A DNA stretch of 64,000 bases from F1-80-MAGs062 sp046345315 (GTDB taxonomy: Bacteria > Planctomycetota > Planctomycetia > Planctomycetales > Planctomycetaceae), in assembly GCA_046345315.1 (NCBI GenBank), contig JBKDKA010000101.1, positions 1 to 64,000 on the forward strand. Direction: 5' to 3'. The notes under the pieces are model-generated. The model saw only the letters and a program-made list of their open reading frames with translations, did not search any database and was not told where the DNA came from. Both the position numbers and the translations under genes were made by a program. Of the stretch, positions 15,584 to 24,550 are shown one piece after another (the first letter of the stretch is position 1; each line of letters begins with the position of its first letter).

Positions 15584-17014
15584 TCAGACGCGGACGTCTT
15601 CGGTCTGCGATGAGAGTTCACCGGAGTAACGCTGTCGGACGGGTTCCACGAAGTCGGCCAGAAAACGATCGACCTGCTCCGGTGCTCGGCCGATGTAGCG
15701 AGTCGCATCGAGTGCCCCTGCCAGGTCAACTCGGGAGAAATGCGGATCCTTCTGCAGTCGTGCGATCAGATCGTTGTCGAGCCCATGCTGCTTTACCTGA
15801 TCGGCAGCAGCCTGACTGTGAACACGGATCTGCTCGTGAAGTTCCTGTCGGTCTCCACCAGCCTGAACGCCAGCCATCAGAATCTCTTCGGTGGCCATGA
15901 ATGGAAGTTCCGCTGCGAGATTCTTTGCGATGACTTTTGGATAGACGACCATTCCGTCGGTGATATTGCGATAGAGAATCAGACACGCGTCGATCGCAAG
16001 AAACCCCTGCGGCAACGTCAGTCGGCGAATGGCGCTGTCGTCCAAAGTTCGCTCCATCCACTGCGTAGCCATCGTTGCATCTGCCCCCGCCTGAAGGCTC
16101 ATCGCGAACCGTGCCAGAGCACACATCCGCTCAGAACGCATCGGGTTTCGCTTGTAAGCCATCGCGGAAGAACCAATCTGTTTCTTTCCGAACGGTTCTT
16201 CGATCTCTTTGCGGTGCTGCAGAATTCGGATATCCGATCCCGCTTTATGACACGTCTGACCAACTCCGTTGAGCACAGCCATGACCTGACTGTCGACTTT
16301 GCGGCTGTAAGTCTGCCCGGTCACAGGATGGAACTCCTCGAACCCCATGGCCGTTGTCACCATGCGATCGAGTTCTTCCACGAGTGAGTGATTTCCCGCG
16401 AAGAGCGTGAGAAATGTCGCCTGTGTTCCTGTGGTTCCTTTGACTCCTCGAAAACGAAGAGTGCTGATTCGGTGTTCAATCTCTTCCAGATCGAGAAGAA
16501 GATCCCAGCACCAGAGAGTTGCTCGTTTGCCGACGGTGGTCGGCTGAGCCGGCTGGAGGTGAGTGAAACCGAGGCACGGAAGATTTCGGTATTCTGCGGC
16601 GAACTTTCCCAGCTGATCGATCACCTGAACCAGTCGGCGTCGAATGGTCAGAAGACTGCTGCGGATCTGGATGAGCTCCGAATTGTCCGTGACAAAACAG
16701 CTAGTCGCACCGAGATGAATGATCGGCCTTGCAGCGGGACACTGGTCTCCCCACGCATGGACGTGAGCCATCACATCATGCCGCAGTTCCCGTTCGTAAC
16801 GATCTGCGGCATCAAAGTCGACGTTGTCAACGTTGGCTCGCATCTGAGCCAGTTGTTCGTCAGTGATCTGCAGCCCGAGCTTCTGCTGACATTCAGCAAG
16901 CGCAATCCAGAGACGTCTCCACGTCGAATGCTTTGTCTGAGCGGACCAGATGGTCGCCATTTCCCGGGAGGCATAACGACTCAGAAGCGGATTCTCATAG
17001 ATATCGTGTGACAA
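15584..17014 (-). CDS. purB: Adenylosuccinate lyase
   Basis: Cleaves adenylosuccinate and SAICAR to release fumarate in purine synthesis. The 476 residues fit the family. HLGATSCFVTDN (about 100) and GFTHLQPAQPTTVGKRA (about 150) are the conserved substrate-binding blocks, and GSSAMAYKRNPMRSERM (about 275-291) is the fumarate-lyase signature loop with the catalytic serine. The reading starts at TTG (17014); the next in-frame ATG would remove the conserved YENPLLSRY start, so a TTG start is preferred. It runs opposite to the repeat array at its 3' end and has the same direction as the glycyl-tRNA synthetase gene upstream, separated by an element B hairpin. Confidence 0.95.
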   Translation of the reverse strand: MSHDIYENPLLSRYASREMATIWSAQTKHSTWRRLWIALAECQQKLGLQITDEQLAQMRANVDNVDFDAADRYERELRHDVMAHVHAWGDQCPAARPIIHLGATSCFVTDNSELIQIRSSLLTIRRRLVQVIDQLGKFAAEYRNLPCLGFTHLQPAQPTTVGKRATLWCWDLLLDLEEIEHRISTLRFRGVKGTTGTQATFLTLFAGNHSLVEELDRMVTTAMGFEEFHPVTGQTYSRKVDSQVMAVLNGVGQTCHKAGSDIRILQHRKEIEEPFGKKQIGSSAMAYKRNPMRSERMCALARFAMSLQAGADATMATQWMERTLDDSAIRRLTLPQGFLAIDACLILYRNITDGMVVYPKVIAKNLAAELPFMATEEILMAGVQAGGDRQELHEQIRVHSQAAADQVKQHGLDNDLIARLQKDPHFSRVDLAGALDATRYIGRAPEQVDRFLADFVEPVRQRYSGELSSQTEDVRV

Positions 17015-17096
17015 GGCGATCAGCCCCCGACGATGAAGAACACCATAGAACAGGAATCAATGCAGTGTAGAGAAAGTGACACACTATCAACCGCTT

Positions 17097-17180
17097 GTGT
17101 GCCACTGGCTATGCCAGTGCCGTTGGTTGGAAAACTGTGGTATAGCCAGCGTCCCACATCAATTGATCTTTGACGGAGCA
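17097..17180 (-). repeat. Hairpin element B, copy 1, directly after glyS
   Basis: TGTGCCACTGGCTATGCCAG and a decayed inverse arm (TATAGCCAGCGTCCCACA) flank a GTTGGTTGG-type loop. The element reaches the TAG stop of the glycyl-tRNA synthetase gene through the conserved tail ATCAATTGATCTTTGACGGA. Copies at 44755 and 57242 have the same orientation relative to the neighbouring gene end. Confidence 0.85.
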
Positions 17181-18644
17181 CTACGCCTTCAAACGCGACA
17201 GAATTTCGTCAACGATGCGACTGACCGGGACTCGGTCCTGCTGCAGCGAATCACGATCTCGGACCGTCACGCAATGATCTTTGGCTGTTTCGCCGTCTAC
17301 GGTAATGCAGTACGGTGTTCCGATTTCATCCTGCCGTCGATAACGTCGGCCGATGGCGCCCTGCTGATCGAACTGACAGCTCAGACCGGCCGCTTTCAGT
17401 TCCCCGAAGATCTCGGCAGCTTTTTCCGGCATTCCTTCTTTTTTGATCAACGGAAACACCGCTGCCTTCACTGGGGCGAGGCGAGGATGGAACTTCATGA
17501 GCACACGTTCCTGCATCTCGCCCTTTTCGTCTGGCTGCTGATCTTCGTGATACGCTTCGCAGAGGAATGCGAGCGTACCGCGGTCGGCTCCCGCAGACGG
17601 TTCGATGACGTGCGGAATGAAACGTTCGCGTGACTGATCGTCGAAGTAAGTGAGATCCTTGCCACTTCCGCGATGTTTTGGCTGTCCGTCGGCGGTCTTT
17701 TCGACTTCGAGTTCTCCCGCAGCATTCTTCGCCAGCTTGCCTTCCATGTGAGATCGCAGGTCAAAGTCGCCGCGATGAGCGATCCCTTCGAGCTCCCCGT
17801 ACTCGCCTTCGTTCAGGAACGGAAACGCGTATTCAATGTCTGCCGTGCCGACGGAATAGTGAGCCAGCTCGTCCTGATGATGGTCCCGAAGAATGAGACG
17901 ATCCTTCGCGATGCCGAGATTCAGGTACCACTGATACCGTCGATCTCGCCAGTATGTGTACCACTCACGTGACTGCGCCGGATGGCAGAAGAACTCAAGC
18001 TCCATCTGCTCAAACTCGCGTGATCGAAACGTGAAGTTTCTTGGTGTGATTTCATTACGAAAACTTTTGCCGACCTGACAGATCCCGAATGGGAGTTTCA
18101 CGCGGCTGCTGTCGACGACGTTCTTGAAGTTCACGAAGATTCCCTGAGCTGTCTCCGGGCGAAGAAACGCAGCGTCGTCTTCGGTTCCCAGGGCTCCCAG
18201 AATCGTCTTCATCATGAGGTTGAACTCACGCGGTTCCGTGAGCTTGCATCCCGTGTGTTCACCCACCATCTTGCTGGGCTTCTGTGGGCACGGTGTGTTG
18301 GGAATGTGATCCTGACGGAACCGGCCCTTGCACGCGTGACAGTCGACCATCATGTCGTGGAAGAGATCGTAATGGCCGGAACACTTCCAGACCTGAGGAT
18401 GCATGATGATCGCGGATTCCAGACCCACCATCTGGAACGTGGCAGGAGCTCCCGCAGGCTGCAGGAGTTCGTTATGAGCTGACACCATGTCGTGGTACCA
18501 GACGTCGCGAACGTTGCGCTTGAGTTCCGTACCGAGAGGGCCGTAATCCCAGAAACCGTTCTGACCGCCGTAGATCTCGGAGTTCTGAAAAATGAACCCT
18601 CGGCGCTTGCACAGCGCCACGATCTTGTCCATCGAACGGCTCAT
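17181..18644 (-). CDS. glyS: Glycyl-tRNA synthetase, single-chain dimeric type
   Basis: Attaches glycine to tRNA-Gly. It is the alpha2 class II enzyme found in archaea, eukaryotes and some bacteria, not the tetrameric GlyQ/GlyS type. Evidence is FWDYGPLGTELKRNV near residue 32, a Cys-rich insertion at about 100-135 (CHACKGRF, TPCPQ), LRPETAQGIFVNFKN (about 160), motif 2 FRNEITPRNFTFRSREFEQM (about 195-214), GADRGTLAFLCEAY (motif 3, about 355) and a C-terminal anticodon-binding domain starting near RLAPVKAAVFPL. The 487 residues fit. The start is ATG at 18644; an in-frame ATG four codons later is possible. AGAGAGAAAAAG lies upstream. The stop codon lies at the edge of an element B hairpin. Confidence 0.95.
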   Translation of the reverse strand: MSRSMDKIVALCKRRGFIFQNSEIYGGQNGFWDYGPLGTELKRNVRDVWYHDMVSAHNELLQPAGAPATFQMVGLESAIIMHPQVWKCSGHYDLFHDMMVDCHACKGRFRQDHIPNTPCPQKPSKMVGEHTGCKLTEPREFNLMMKTILGALGTEDDAAFLRPETAQGIFVNFKNVVDSSRVKLPFGICQVGKSFRNEITPRNFTFRSREFEQMELEFFCHPAQSREWYTYWRDRRYQWYLNLGIAKDRLILRDHHQDELAHYSVGTADIEYAFPFLNEGEYGELEGIAHRGDFDLRSHMEGKLAKNAAGELEVEKTADGQPKHRGSGKDLTYFDDQSRERFIPHVIEPSAGADRGTLAFLCEAYHEDQQPDEKGEMQERVLMKFHPRLAPVKAAVFPLIKKEGMPEKAAEIFGELKAAGLSCQFDQQGAIGRRYRRQDEIGTPYCITVDGETAKDHCVTVRDRDSLQQDRVPVSRIVDEILSRLKA

Positions 18645-19219
18645 GATGTCGTCTTTTTCTCTCTGGAATTAAACTCTGAAACCAGCGGTCGGTCGAAAAA
18701 CCTGACCAGACCATGACTTCGTTCTCCCCGAATCGCAGAACGAATCGCGAATTGTAGGAAGAGGACAGGATCCGGCAATCGAGTTTCGACGTCTCTCTGG
18801 CATGCCGGAGTTGCTTTCGTGTTGGTCCTTCAGGCAATACTGTCCAGTGAACTCAGAGCGGAACAGCGAGAACCGTCCGGTGATTGCTGTCGCGGCAGGC
18901 ACCTGGGAGCTCACAATTGGCTTCAAAATCGGGACTGGCTCCCGCTGGACGCAGTGTTTTCCTGAAGTTTCCGCAGGTGCAAGGGTGCTTGTCCCGGTTT
19001 TGAAGTGCGCCGTTACGACCGACCGTTATAATGAGGGATTCTTCGCTGGAGAATTCTCCGGCGTTGATTGACGGGTTTGCAGCAAAGGGAAAACGCTCTA
19101 CGTGACAACGGCTCCACAGCTCACCATAATCGGGGGCGTCAGAGGTCAGATGCCACTGGATGATGTTCATCTGACGCCGGTGCATTCTTGTGGTGTCGGG
19201 ATTGCAGGTGACCAAGCAC
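18645..19219. other. Intergenic stretch with element A copy 3
   Basis: About 575 bases between the divergent glyS and DUF1549/DUF1553 genes. Besides the repeat at 18921-19005 it has no recognisable gene; the small frames show no family features. Promoters for both genes must lie here. Confidence 0.6.
18921..19005 (+). repeat. Dispersed inverted-repeat element A, copy 3
   Basis: CTTCAAAATCGGGACTGGCT at left and GCTTGTCCCGGTTTTGAAG at right, with CCGCAGGTGCAAGGGTGC inside, equivalent to copy 1. It has the same orientation as copy 1 and lies in a divergent intergenic region. Confidence 0.85.
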
Positions 19220-21589
19220 ATGATGTTACTCGCGGGGAATCAGCATCTTGCTCGTTTCGTCAGCACCGTTCTGATGCTGACCGTCATGGGCTTGCACACC
19301 TCCGCCCTGCCCTGTTCTGCTGCTGAGAACTTTACTGCCGAGAAGACGGAATCGGCCGATTCTGCCTGGGCGTTCAACCCACTGAAAGCAGTCGCCATAC
19401 CGGAACCCGCGCGGAAGGACTCGCCTGATGAATGGTCCGGAACTCCCGTTGACCGTTTTGTTCTGAACGAACTTGCTCTTCATGGACTTGAACCGGCGCC
19501 TGACGCCTCGCCGGAAGTATTGATCAGACGTCTTTATTTCGATCTGCTTGGTCTGCCGCCTTCGCCGGACGAAGTGGAAGTTTTTCTCCATGAAGTGAAC
19601 AGTCAGCAGGCGGCCAATTCACAGGTGGCTGGCAGTCCACGAGACGCTTTCGCTTTCGCGTGGTCTCGTCTGGTCGACCGGTTGCTGGAAGATCCACGAT
19701 ACGGAGAACACTGGGCTCGTTTCTGGCTTGATCTCGTCCGTTACGCGGAATCGGACGGATGGAATCAGGATGCCTGGCGTCCTCACATCTGGCGTTATCG
19801 AGACTACGTCATCCGTTCATTCAACTCCGACAAACCCTGGGCACAATTCGTTCGAGAACAACTCTCCGGCGATGAAATGCTGGTGAACACCGGCCGTCTG
19901 GATCCTCTGGCAGAGAAAACGTCAATCGATCAGCCGGATTGTCTGACTGCCCTCGGATTTCTGAGGCTCGGTGTTTACGAATACAACCAGCGCGATGCTC
20001 GCGGCCACTGGAACGACATCATGAATGAAACGACGGACGTCGTCGGAGACGTCTTTCTGGGTGTCAGCATTGCGTGTGCTCGATGTCACGACCATAAGTT
20101 TGATCCAATCTCCCAGAAAGACTATTTTCGACTGCGAGCCTTCTTTGAACCTGTCGTCTGGCGTGACGATCAGAATGCATTCACAGAACAGGAACGCATT
20201 GAATACGAAAAGCAGCAGCAGGTCTGGCTGGATGCCACTCAGGTGATACGAGCTCGCCTGGATGCCTTTGAGAAGCCGTGGCGAGACAAGAAATGGATCA
20301 GCACCGTCGATAAATTTCCGGAAGAGATTCAGCAGTGTTTTCATCGTCCAGTGAACGAGAAAACCTCCCTGGACCATCAGCTGTCTTATTTGATCTCCAG
20401 ACAGTTTCTTGAGGAGGGAGGCGGTCCATTCAAAGGATTGCCGAAACCGGATCAGGAAAAACACGCAGCGTTGATGAAAGAGCTGGCTGCATTCGACGCG
20501 ATTCGTCCGCTTCCGATACCGTTGCTGATGACCGTTTCTGAAATACCGGACGCCGCCGTCCATCCCACGATGATTCCGGATGATCCGGAGCGCAAGGCTG
20601 TCGAGCCGGGGTTTCTCGAAGGACTCCGATCGTTCACAGACGAGTCAGGTGCTGCCGAGATGTCTCCCGGCAGACGATCTCAGCTGGCTGACTGGATCAC
20701 GCATCCGCAGAATCCGCTCACCAATCGTGTCATTGTCAATCGGATCTGGCAGCAGCATTTCGGAAGCGGTCTCGTCGCCACGCCCAATGACTTTGGATCT
20801 GCAGGAGGGCCGCCTTCGAATCCGGAACTTCTGGACTGGCTTGCTCTGCGTTTCTGCGAAAACGGTGGAAGTTTCAAATCGATGCATCGTCTGATTCTGA
20901 ATTCAAGGACATGGATGCAGTCTGCGGATCATCCTCGTGCAGCGGAGCATCTGGTGAGAGATCCCGAAGAGAAACTTCACTGGCGACATCGAATCCGACG
21001 TCTTCGAGCGGAAGAAATCCGTGATTCAATGCTTGCTGTTTCCGATGAACTGCAGACTGAACGCGGGGGTGTTTCTGTCGCCTCGGAGTCACAACGACGA
21101 GCTGTCTATCTGCGCGTGTTTCGCAATGTTCCCGATGAGCTGCTCGGCAATTTTGACTCGGCAAACGGATTGCAGAGTTGCCCGGAACGAACCAGCACGA
21201 CCACTCCTGTTCAGGCCTTGTTCATGATGAACAGTGACTTTACTCAGAAGCGAGCAGAGTCGCTTGCCGAACTCGTGCATCGTGAATCATCAGGTGTCGT
21301 TGCTTTGAATGACGAACGGGCGAAAGGCGCGGAGTCAGCGGATGCGGTCACGATTAAGCGAGCGGTTCGGGCGAGTTGGCGTAAGGTTCTGGGGCGGGAT
21401 CCGAGTGCATCGCAGGTCGAGCTGATCTGTCGTGACGTGGCGTCATGGCATTCCGTTGCCAGTGCAACCGATTCCCGACCGACAATATCTGACGCTGGTA
21501 CTGAGGCGGGCCGAAACGGGCCGCCGGTTTGGCTGGTGGATCTGTGTCATGTCCTGCTGAATTCCAGCGAGTTTCTCTATATCGACTGA
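19220..21589 (+). CDS. DUF1549/DUF1553 (PSCyt2/PSD1) protein, no cytochrome domain
   Basis: A large secreted protein of a family abundant in planctomycetes and of unknown biochemical role. A signal-like segment is followed by DUF1549 (about 65-280) with RYAESDGWNQDAW, WRYRDYVIRSFNSDKPWAQF and the CARCHDHKFDPISQKDYF block, whose CxxCH could bind haem. DUF1553 (about 480-740) follows, with NRVIVNRIWQQHFG and TSTTTPVQALFMMNSDF. Unlike the gene at 58860, it lacks an N-terminal cytochrome c domain and has no DUF1501 neighbour. Start options are a GTG at 19190 and the ATGs at 19220 and 19223; I use 19220. It converges on the glycosyltransferase fusion, with 52 nt between the stops. Confidence 0.9.
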   Translation: MMLLAGNQHLARFVSTVLMLTVMGLHTSALPCSAAENFTAEKTESADSAWAFNPLKAVAIPEPARKDSPDEWSGTPVDRFVLNELALHGLEPAPDASPEVLIRRLYFDLLGLPPSPDEVEVFLHEVNSQQAANSQVAGSPRDAFAFAWSRLVDRLLEDPRYGEHWARFWLDLVRYAESDGWNQDAWRPHIWRYRDYVIRSFNSDKPWAQFVREQLSGDEMLVNTGRLDPLAEKTSIDQPDCLTALGFLRLGVYEYNQRDARGHWNDIMNETTDVVGDVFLGVSIACARCHDHKFDPISQKDYFRLRAFFEPVVWRDDQNAFTEQERIEYEKQQQVWLDATQVIRARLDAFEKPWRDKKWISTVDKFPEEIQQCFHRPVNEKTSLDHQLSYLISRQFLEEGGGPFKGLPKPDQEKHAALMKELAAFDAIRPLPIPLLMTVSEIPDAAVHPTMIPDDPERKAVEPGFLEGLRSFTDESGAAEMSPGRRSQLADWITHPQNPLTNRVIVNRIWQQHFGSGLVATPNDFGSAGGPPSNPELLDWLALRFCENGGSFKSMHRLILNSRTWMQSADHPRAAEHLVRDPEEKLHWRHRIRRLRAEEIRDSMLAVSDELQTERGGVSVASESQRRAVYLRVFRNVPDELLGNFDSANGLQSCPERTSTTTPVQALFMMNSDFTQKRAESLAELVHRESSGVVALNDERAKGAESADAVTIKRAVRASWRKVLGRDPSASQVELICRDVASWHSVASATDSRPTISDAGTEAGRNGPPVWLVDLCHVLLNSSEFLYID

Positions 21590-21641
21590 CAACCGGGATC
21601 GACTGACTACCGGGTCAGCGCAGGACATTGCGGACTAGATA

Positions 21642-24491
21642 TCAACACTTCCGGGAAGCGCACTGAATCAGAGTATCTTCCAGGCAGCGGATTTCCTCGG
21701 GCTGCTCGAAAAGAATTGAAGAACGTGAGTCGATTTCGTTTCGCAGTCGGTCGCGGTATGCAGGATCACTTCCAATCTGAACCGCGAGTTTCACGAATTC
21801 ATCGACTGTGCGAACGATGCACTCAGAAAACTGCATTCTACGGTAAAGTGATGCTGTGATGCGGCTGCGGAGAAACATTCCGGGGCGAGTGACGATCGGT
21901 GTTCCCATCGCAATCGCTTCATAGCTGCTGTTTCCGCCACCAAAATGGAGCGGATCCAGAATCACGTGACTGATCCGAAGCAGTCTCAGGTAATCGTCGT
22001 GTTCCAGAGCCGGTACAAAATGGATGCGGCTCTGCAGATCTGCCAGCGTTTTATCCCAGCGTGCCCGAAGTCGCCGAGTCCATTCTCGGAGTCGTCCGTC
22101 GATCAGAATTACGACGCCCTCCGGATCCGCCTCAAGGATGCCGCGAAGCACGGCATCATCGTCAGGATGAAACTTAAACAGCGTCTGAGGACACGTGTAA
22201 TAGTGCTTTCCGGCGGGAAGGCTCAATCGCGCCGGTAACTCTTCAGCCCCGGCGGGAATCGCAGGTCGTTCATACCATGTGCCGCTGAGAGGCATTCGGA
22301 TGAGAGTCTCTGTGTAATGATCCCGAGCTGTTTCATCATCGAGAGTTTCACTGGAGAGAAAATAGTCGATTGATTCACTGCCGGTCGTGTCCGGATGCCC
22401 CCATGTCGCACACTGAACCGGTGCCATCCGAGAGAACGCGAGCGTAGAACAGAGCGCATCCATTCCGACATCGGTCCAGATCAGGAGGTCAAGTTTCAGA
22501 TCGCTGATCACTCGGATTGCAGAACGAACATCACGGGGAACGAGGACGTACTGATCGGCGGCTTTCTTGAATCGAGCTGAAAAGTCATCAGAGGCCGTGC
22601 TGGCCGAACAGACGGTGACATGAAACTTTGAGCGATCCAGCTTTTCAATTCGGCCAAGATTCAGCCGGCCGATTGTGTGATTGCGAAAATACGCCGACAG
22701 AAATCCGACTCGAATCGGACGCCCGGTGGTCGAATCAGAAACTGCTGAGTGCGTTCTTTCATGAACCGCAGCAGCATTGTGACCTCGAAGAATCTTTCCT
22801 CGCAGTCGCATGATCTCCCGATCGTTCTGACCCTGGTAAGCCCAGAAGAATGTCGTCGGCACAAGCTGTCCGGCGGCATCTACTGTCACACCGTCATTCA
22901 CAATCTTTTGAAGATTCTCCTGCTGACTCTGTCGCCAACGCTGCAGATCTTCAGACGACTGATAAATGATCGGAAGGACGGACGCCGCCAGCAGTCGATT
23001 CATCGGAGCTGGGTTCAGAACCAGCAGGTCACGATACGCATCACGAGCTCGTTCCGGAAATCCAAGATTAAACAGGATGTAACCAAGATTCTGCCTTGCA
23101 GCCGGCAGTGAAGGATTCGCGGCAACGGCACGCTCATAACACTGAAGTGCCTCTTCCTGACGGTTCTGATCCTGTCGCCGATTTCCCAGATTCACCCACG
23201 CAACCGCATCATCCGGATTTCTCCGAACCTGTTCTTCCGGATCTCCGGCGGCATGACTGACAGCTGCCTGGCCTGTCACCGACGTGCCCGTTGCCAGGTT
23301 CTGGCGGACATTGACCACGGGAGGAACCTGCTGAGCGAGGATCTCTCGACCGGATTCCGTTGATGCCGATTCGTTGTAGTGCCAGGGAGTGCGCGAGACA
23401 ACAGGAGGCGACATTCCGGGGTGCGGTACAATCCAGACGTCATGTTCTTTTCCGTCGGATGAGGATCCCGCCACATAAGGGCAGCCAACACCCTCAGCGA
23501 CTTCGACAGCAAAGATTTCCGTCACACCGGAAAGGAACTGAAACGTTGCTACGGTGCGTCCTGTGGTCAGATCAACGACACCGATTCCGCACGTCAGTCG
23601 GTCTCGAAACTCAGCAATTGGGACTCCGCCGAACACGGACGTTTCGCGGATTCGCGAGAGCCCCACGAACGCATAGTTGCCGAGAAAGCTGAGCGCACGA
23701 GTGTATCCGGGAAAGCGTTCCACAACTTCGAAACGTCCTGTCGATGGTTCGACGATCCCGAGCAGGCCTCGACCCGAATCCAGTACCCAGAGTTTTCCCT
23801 GATGCCACCTTGGTGAGTGAGGCATGGCGAAACCGCGAGCGATTGTTTCACGGGAAGGCACATCAATGATGACACCACTGGTCGCTTTCGTGGGACGCCA
23901 TCCACCGGCCGTGTCTGTTTCTGCCATGGCGGAGACAAATCGCGGTGTCCCATCCACAAGAGCCATTCCGTTCAGGTGGCAACGATCCTGATCAATCAGC
24001 TGCGTGATGAATTTCGGCTGCCAGCGCGGTACAAAACTGTAGTCGTCGTGCAGCGTGCAGAGACACGAAAAGAGCGTGTTGACAATCCAGAGACCTTCGC
24101 GACCCCATGCGAGGTCATGACCGTGAATGCTGCCCGTCCAGGTTGACGAACGCGGGATATAGCAGACATCCCAGGTGCCGGCTGGGGCAACCGTTGGCGC
24201 GACTTCCCGATTTGCACGCAGGAAGTTCATCTGCTTCCGGGAACCAATTGCGATAGCATCCGGCCGGATGGCCAGCCCCATCGGTTGTTCATAATTCGTG
24301 AACGTGATCTTCAGCTGATTGTCGTGAACTCCCAGTACCAGAAGCTTTCCCGCCTGATACGTCGTCACCATCAGGGACGATCGAAGCTCCTGCAGGATCT
24401 GCGGCAGATTCGGAGTGAACTCGTAGCGAACCTCGAGTCCTCGCGGAGTCTGCTCAGTTGAATTCTCCACCTGGTCATTCGTCTCTGTCAT
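21642..24491 (-). CDS. DUF4915/TIGR03032-TPR-GT41 (SPINDLY/OGT-like) fusion
   Basis: A 949-residue fusion. Residues about 15-345 match the DUF4915/TIGR03032 type, a beta-propeller-like domain (SLMVTTYQAGKLLVLG, NTLFSCLCTLHDDYSF, CHLNGMALVDG). Residues about 415-500 are TPR repeats (AVAWVNLGNRRQDQNRQEEA, then ALQCYERAVAANPSLPAARQ). Residues about 590-945 match the GT41 catalytic region of O-GlcNAc transferases (RVGFLSAYFRNHTIGRL, QCATWGHPDTTGSESIDYFL, FHPDDDAVLRGIL, ILDPLHFGGGNSSYEAIAMG, GTPIVTRPG). It likely glycosylates proteins bound by the TPR part; the propeller may bind a substrate. It is the last gene of a three-gene operon with an M50 fusion 59 nt upstream. No signal peptide was seen, so it is probably cytoplasmic. 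Confidence 0.85.
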   Translation of the reverse strand: MTETNDQVENSTEQTPRGLEVRYEFTPNLPQILQELRSSLMVTTYQAGKLLVLGVHDNQLKITFTNYEQPMGLAIRPDAIAIGSRKQMNFLRANREVAPTVAPAGTWDVCYIPRSSTWTGSIHGHDLAWGREGLWIVNTLFSCLCTLHDDYSFVPRWQPKFITQLIDQDRCHLNGMALVDGTPRFVSAMAETDTAGGWRPTKATSGVIIDVPSRETIARGFAMPHSPRWHQGKLWVLDSGRGLLGIVEPSTGRFEVVERFPGYTRALSFLGNYAFVGLSRIRETSVFGGVPIAEFRDRLTCGIGVVDLTTGRTVATFQFLSGVTEIFAVEVAEGVGCPYVAGSSSDGKEHDVWIVPHPGMSPPVVSRTPWHYNESASTESGREILAQQVPPVVNVRQNLATGTSVTGQAAVSHAAGDPEEQVRRNPDDAVAWVNLGNRRQDQNRQEEALQCYERAVAANPSLPAARQNLGYILFNLGFPERARDAYRDLLVLNPAPMNRLLAASVLPIIYQSSEDLQRWRQSQQENLQKIVNDGVTVDAAGQLVPTTFFWAYQGQNDREIMRLRGKILRGHNAAAVHERTHSAVSDSTTGRPIRVGFLSAYFRNHTIGRLNLGRIEKLDRSKFHVTVCSASTASDDFSARFKKAADQYVLVPRDVRSAIRVISDLKLDLLIWTDVGMDALCSTLAFSRMAPVQCATWGHPDTTGSESIDYFLSSETLDDETARDHYTETLIRMPLSGTWYERPAIPAGAEELPARLSLPAGKHYYTCPQTLFKFHPDDDAVLRGILEADPEGVVILIDGRLREWTRRLRARWDKTLADLQSRIHFVPALEHDDYLRLLRISHVILDPLHFGGGNSSYEAIAMGTPIVTRPGMFLRSRITASLYRRMQFSECIVRTVDEFVKLAVQIGSDPAYRDRLRNEIDSRSSILFEQPEEIRCLEDTLIQCASRKC

Positions 24492-24550
24492 GGGATCTCA
24501 GCTGCCAGTTATCCAGGGACGAACACACAGGGATGCTGTGTCAGACGGGG

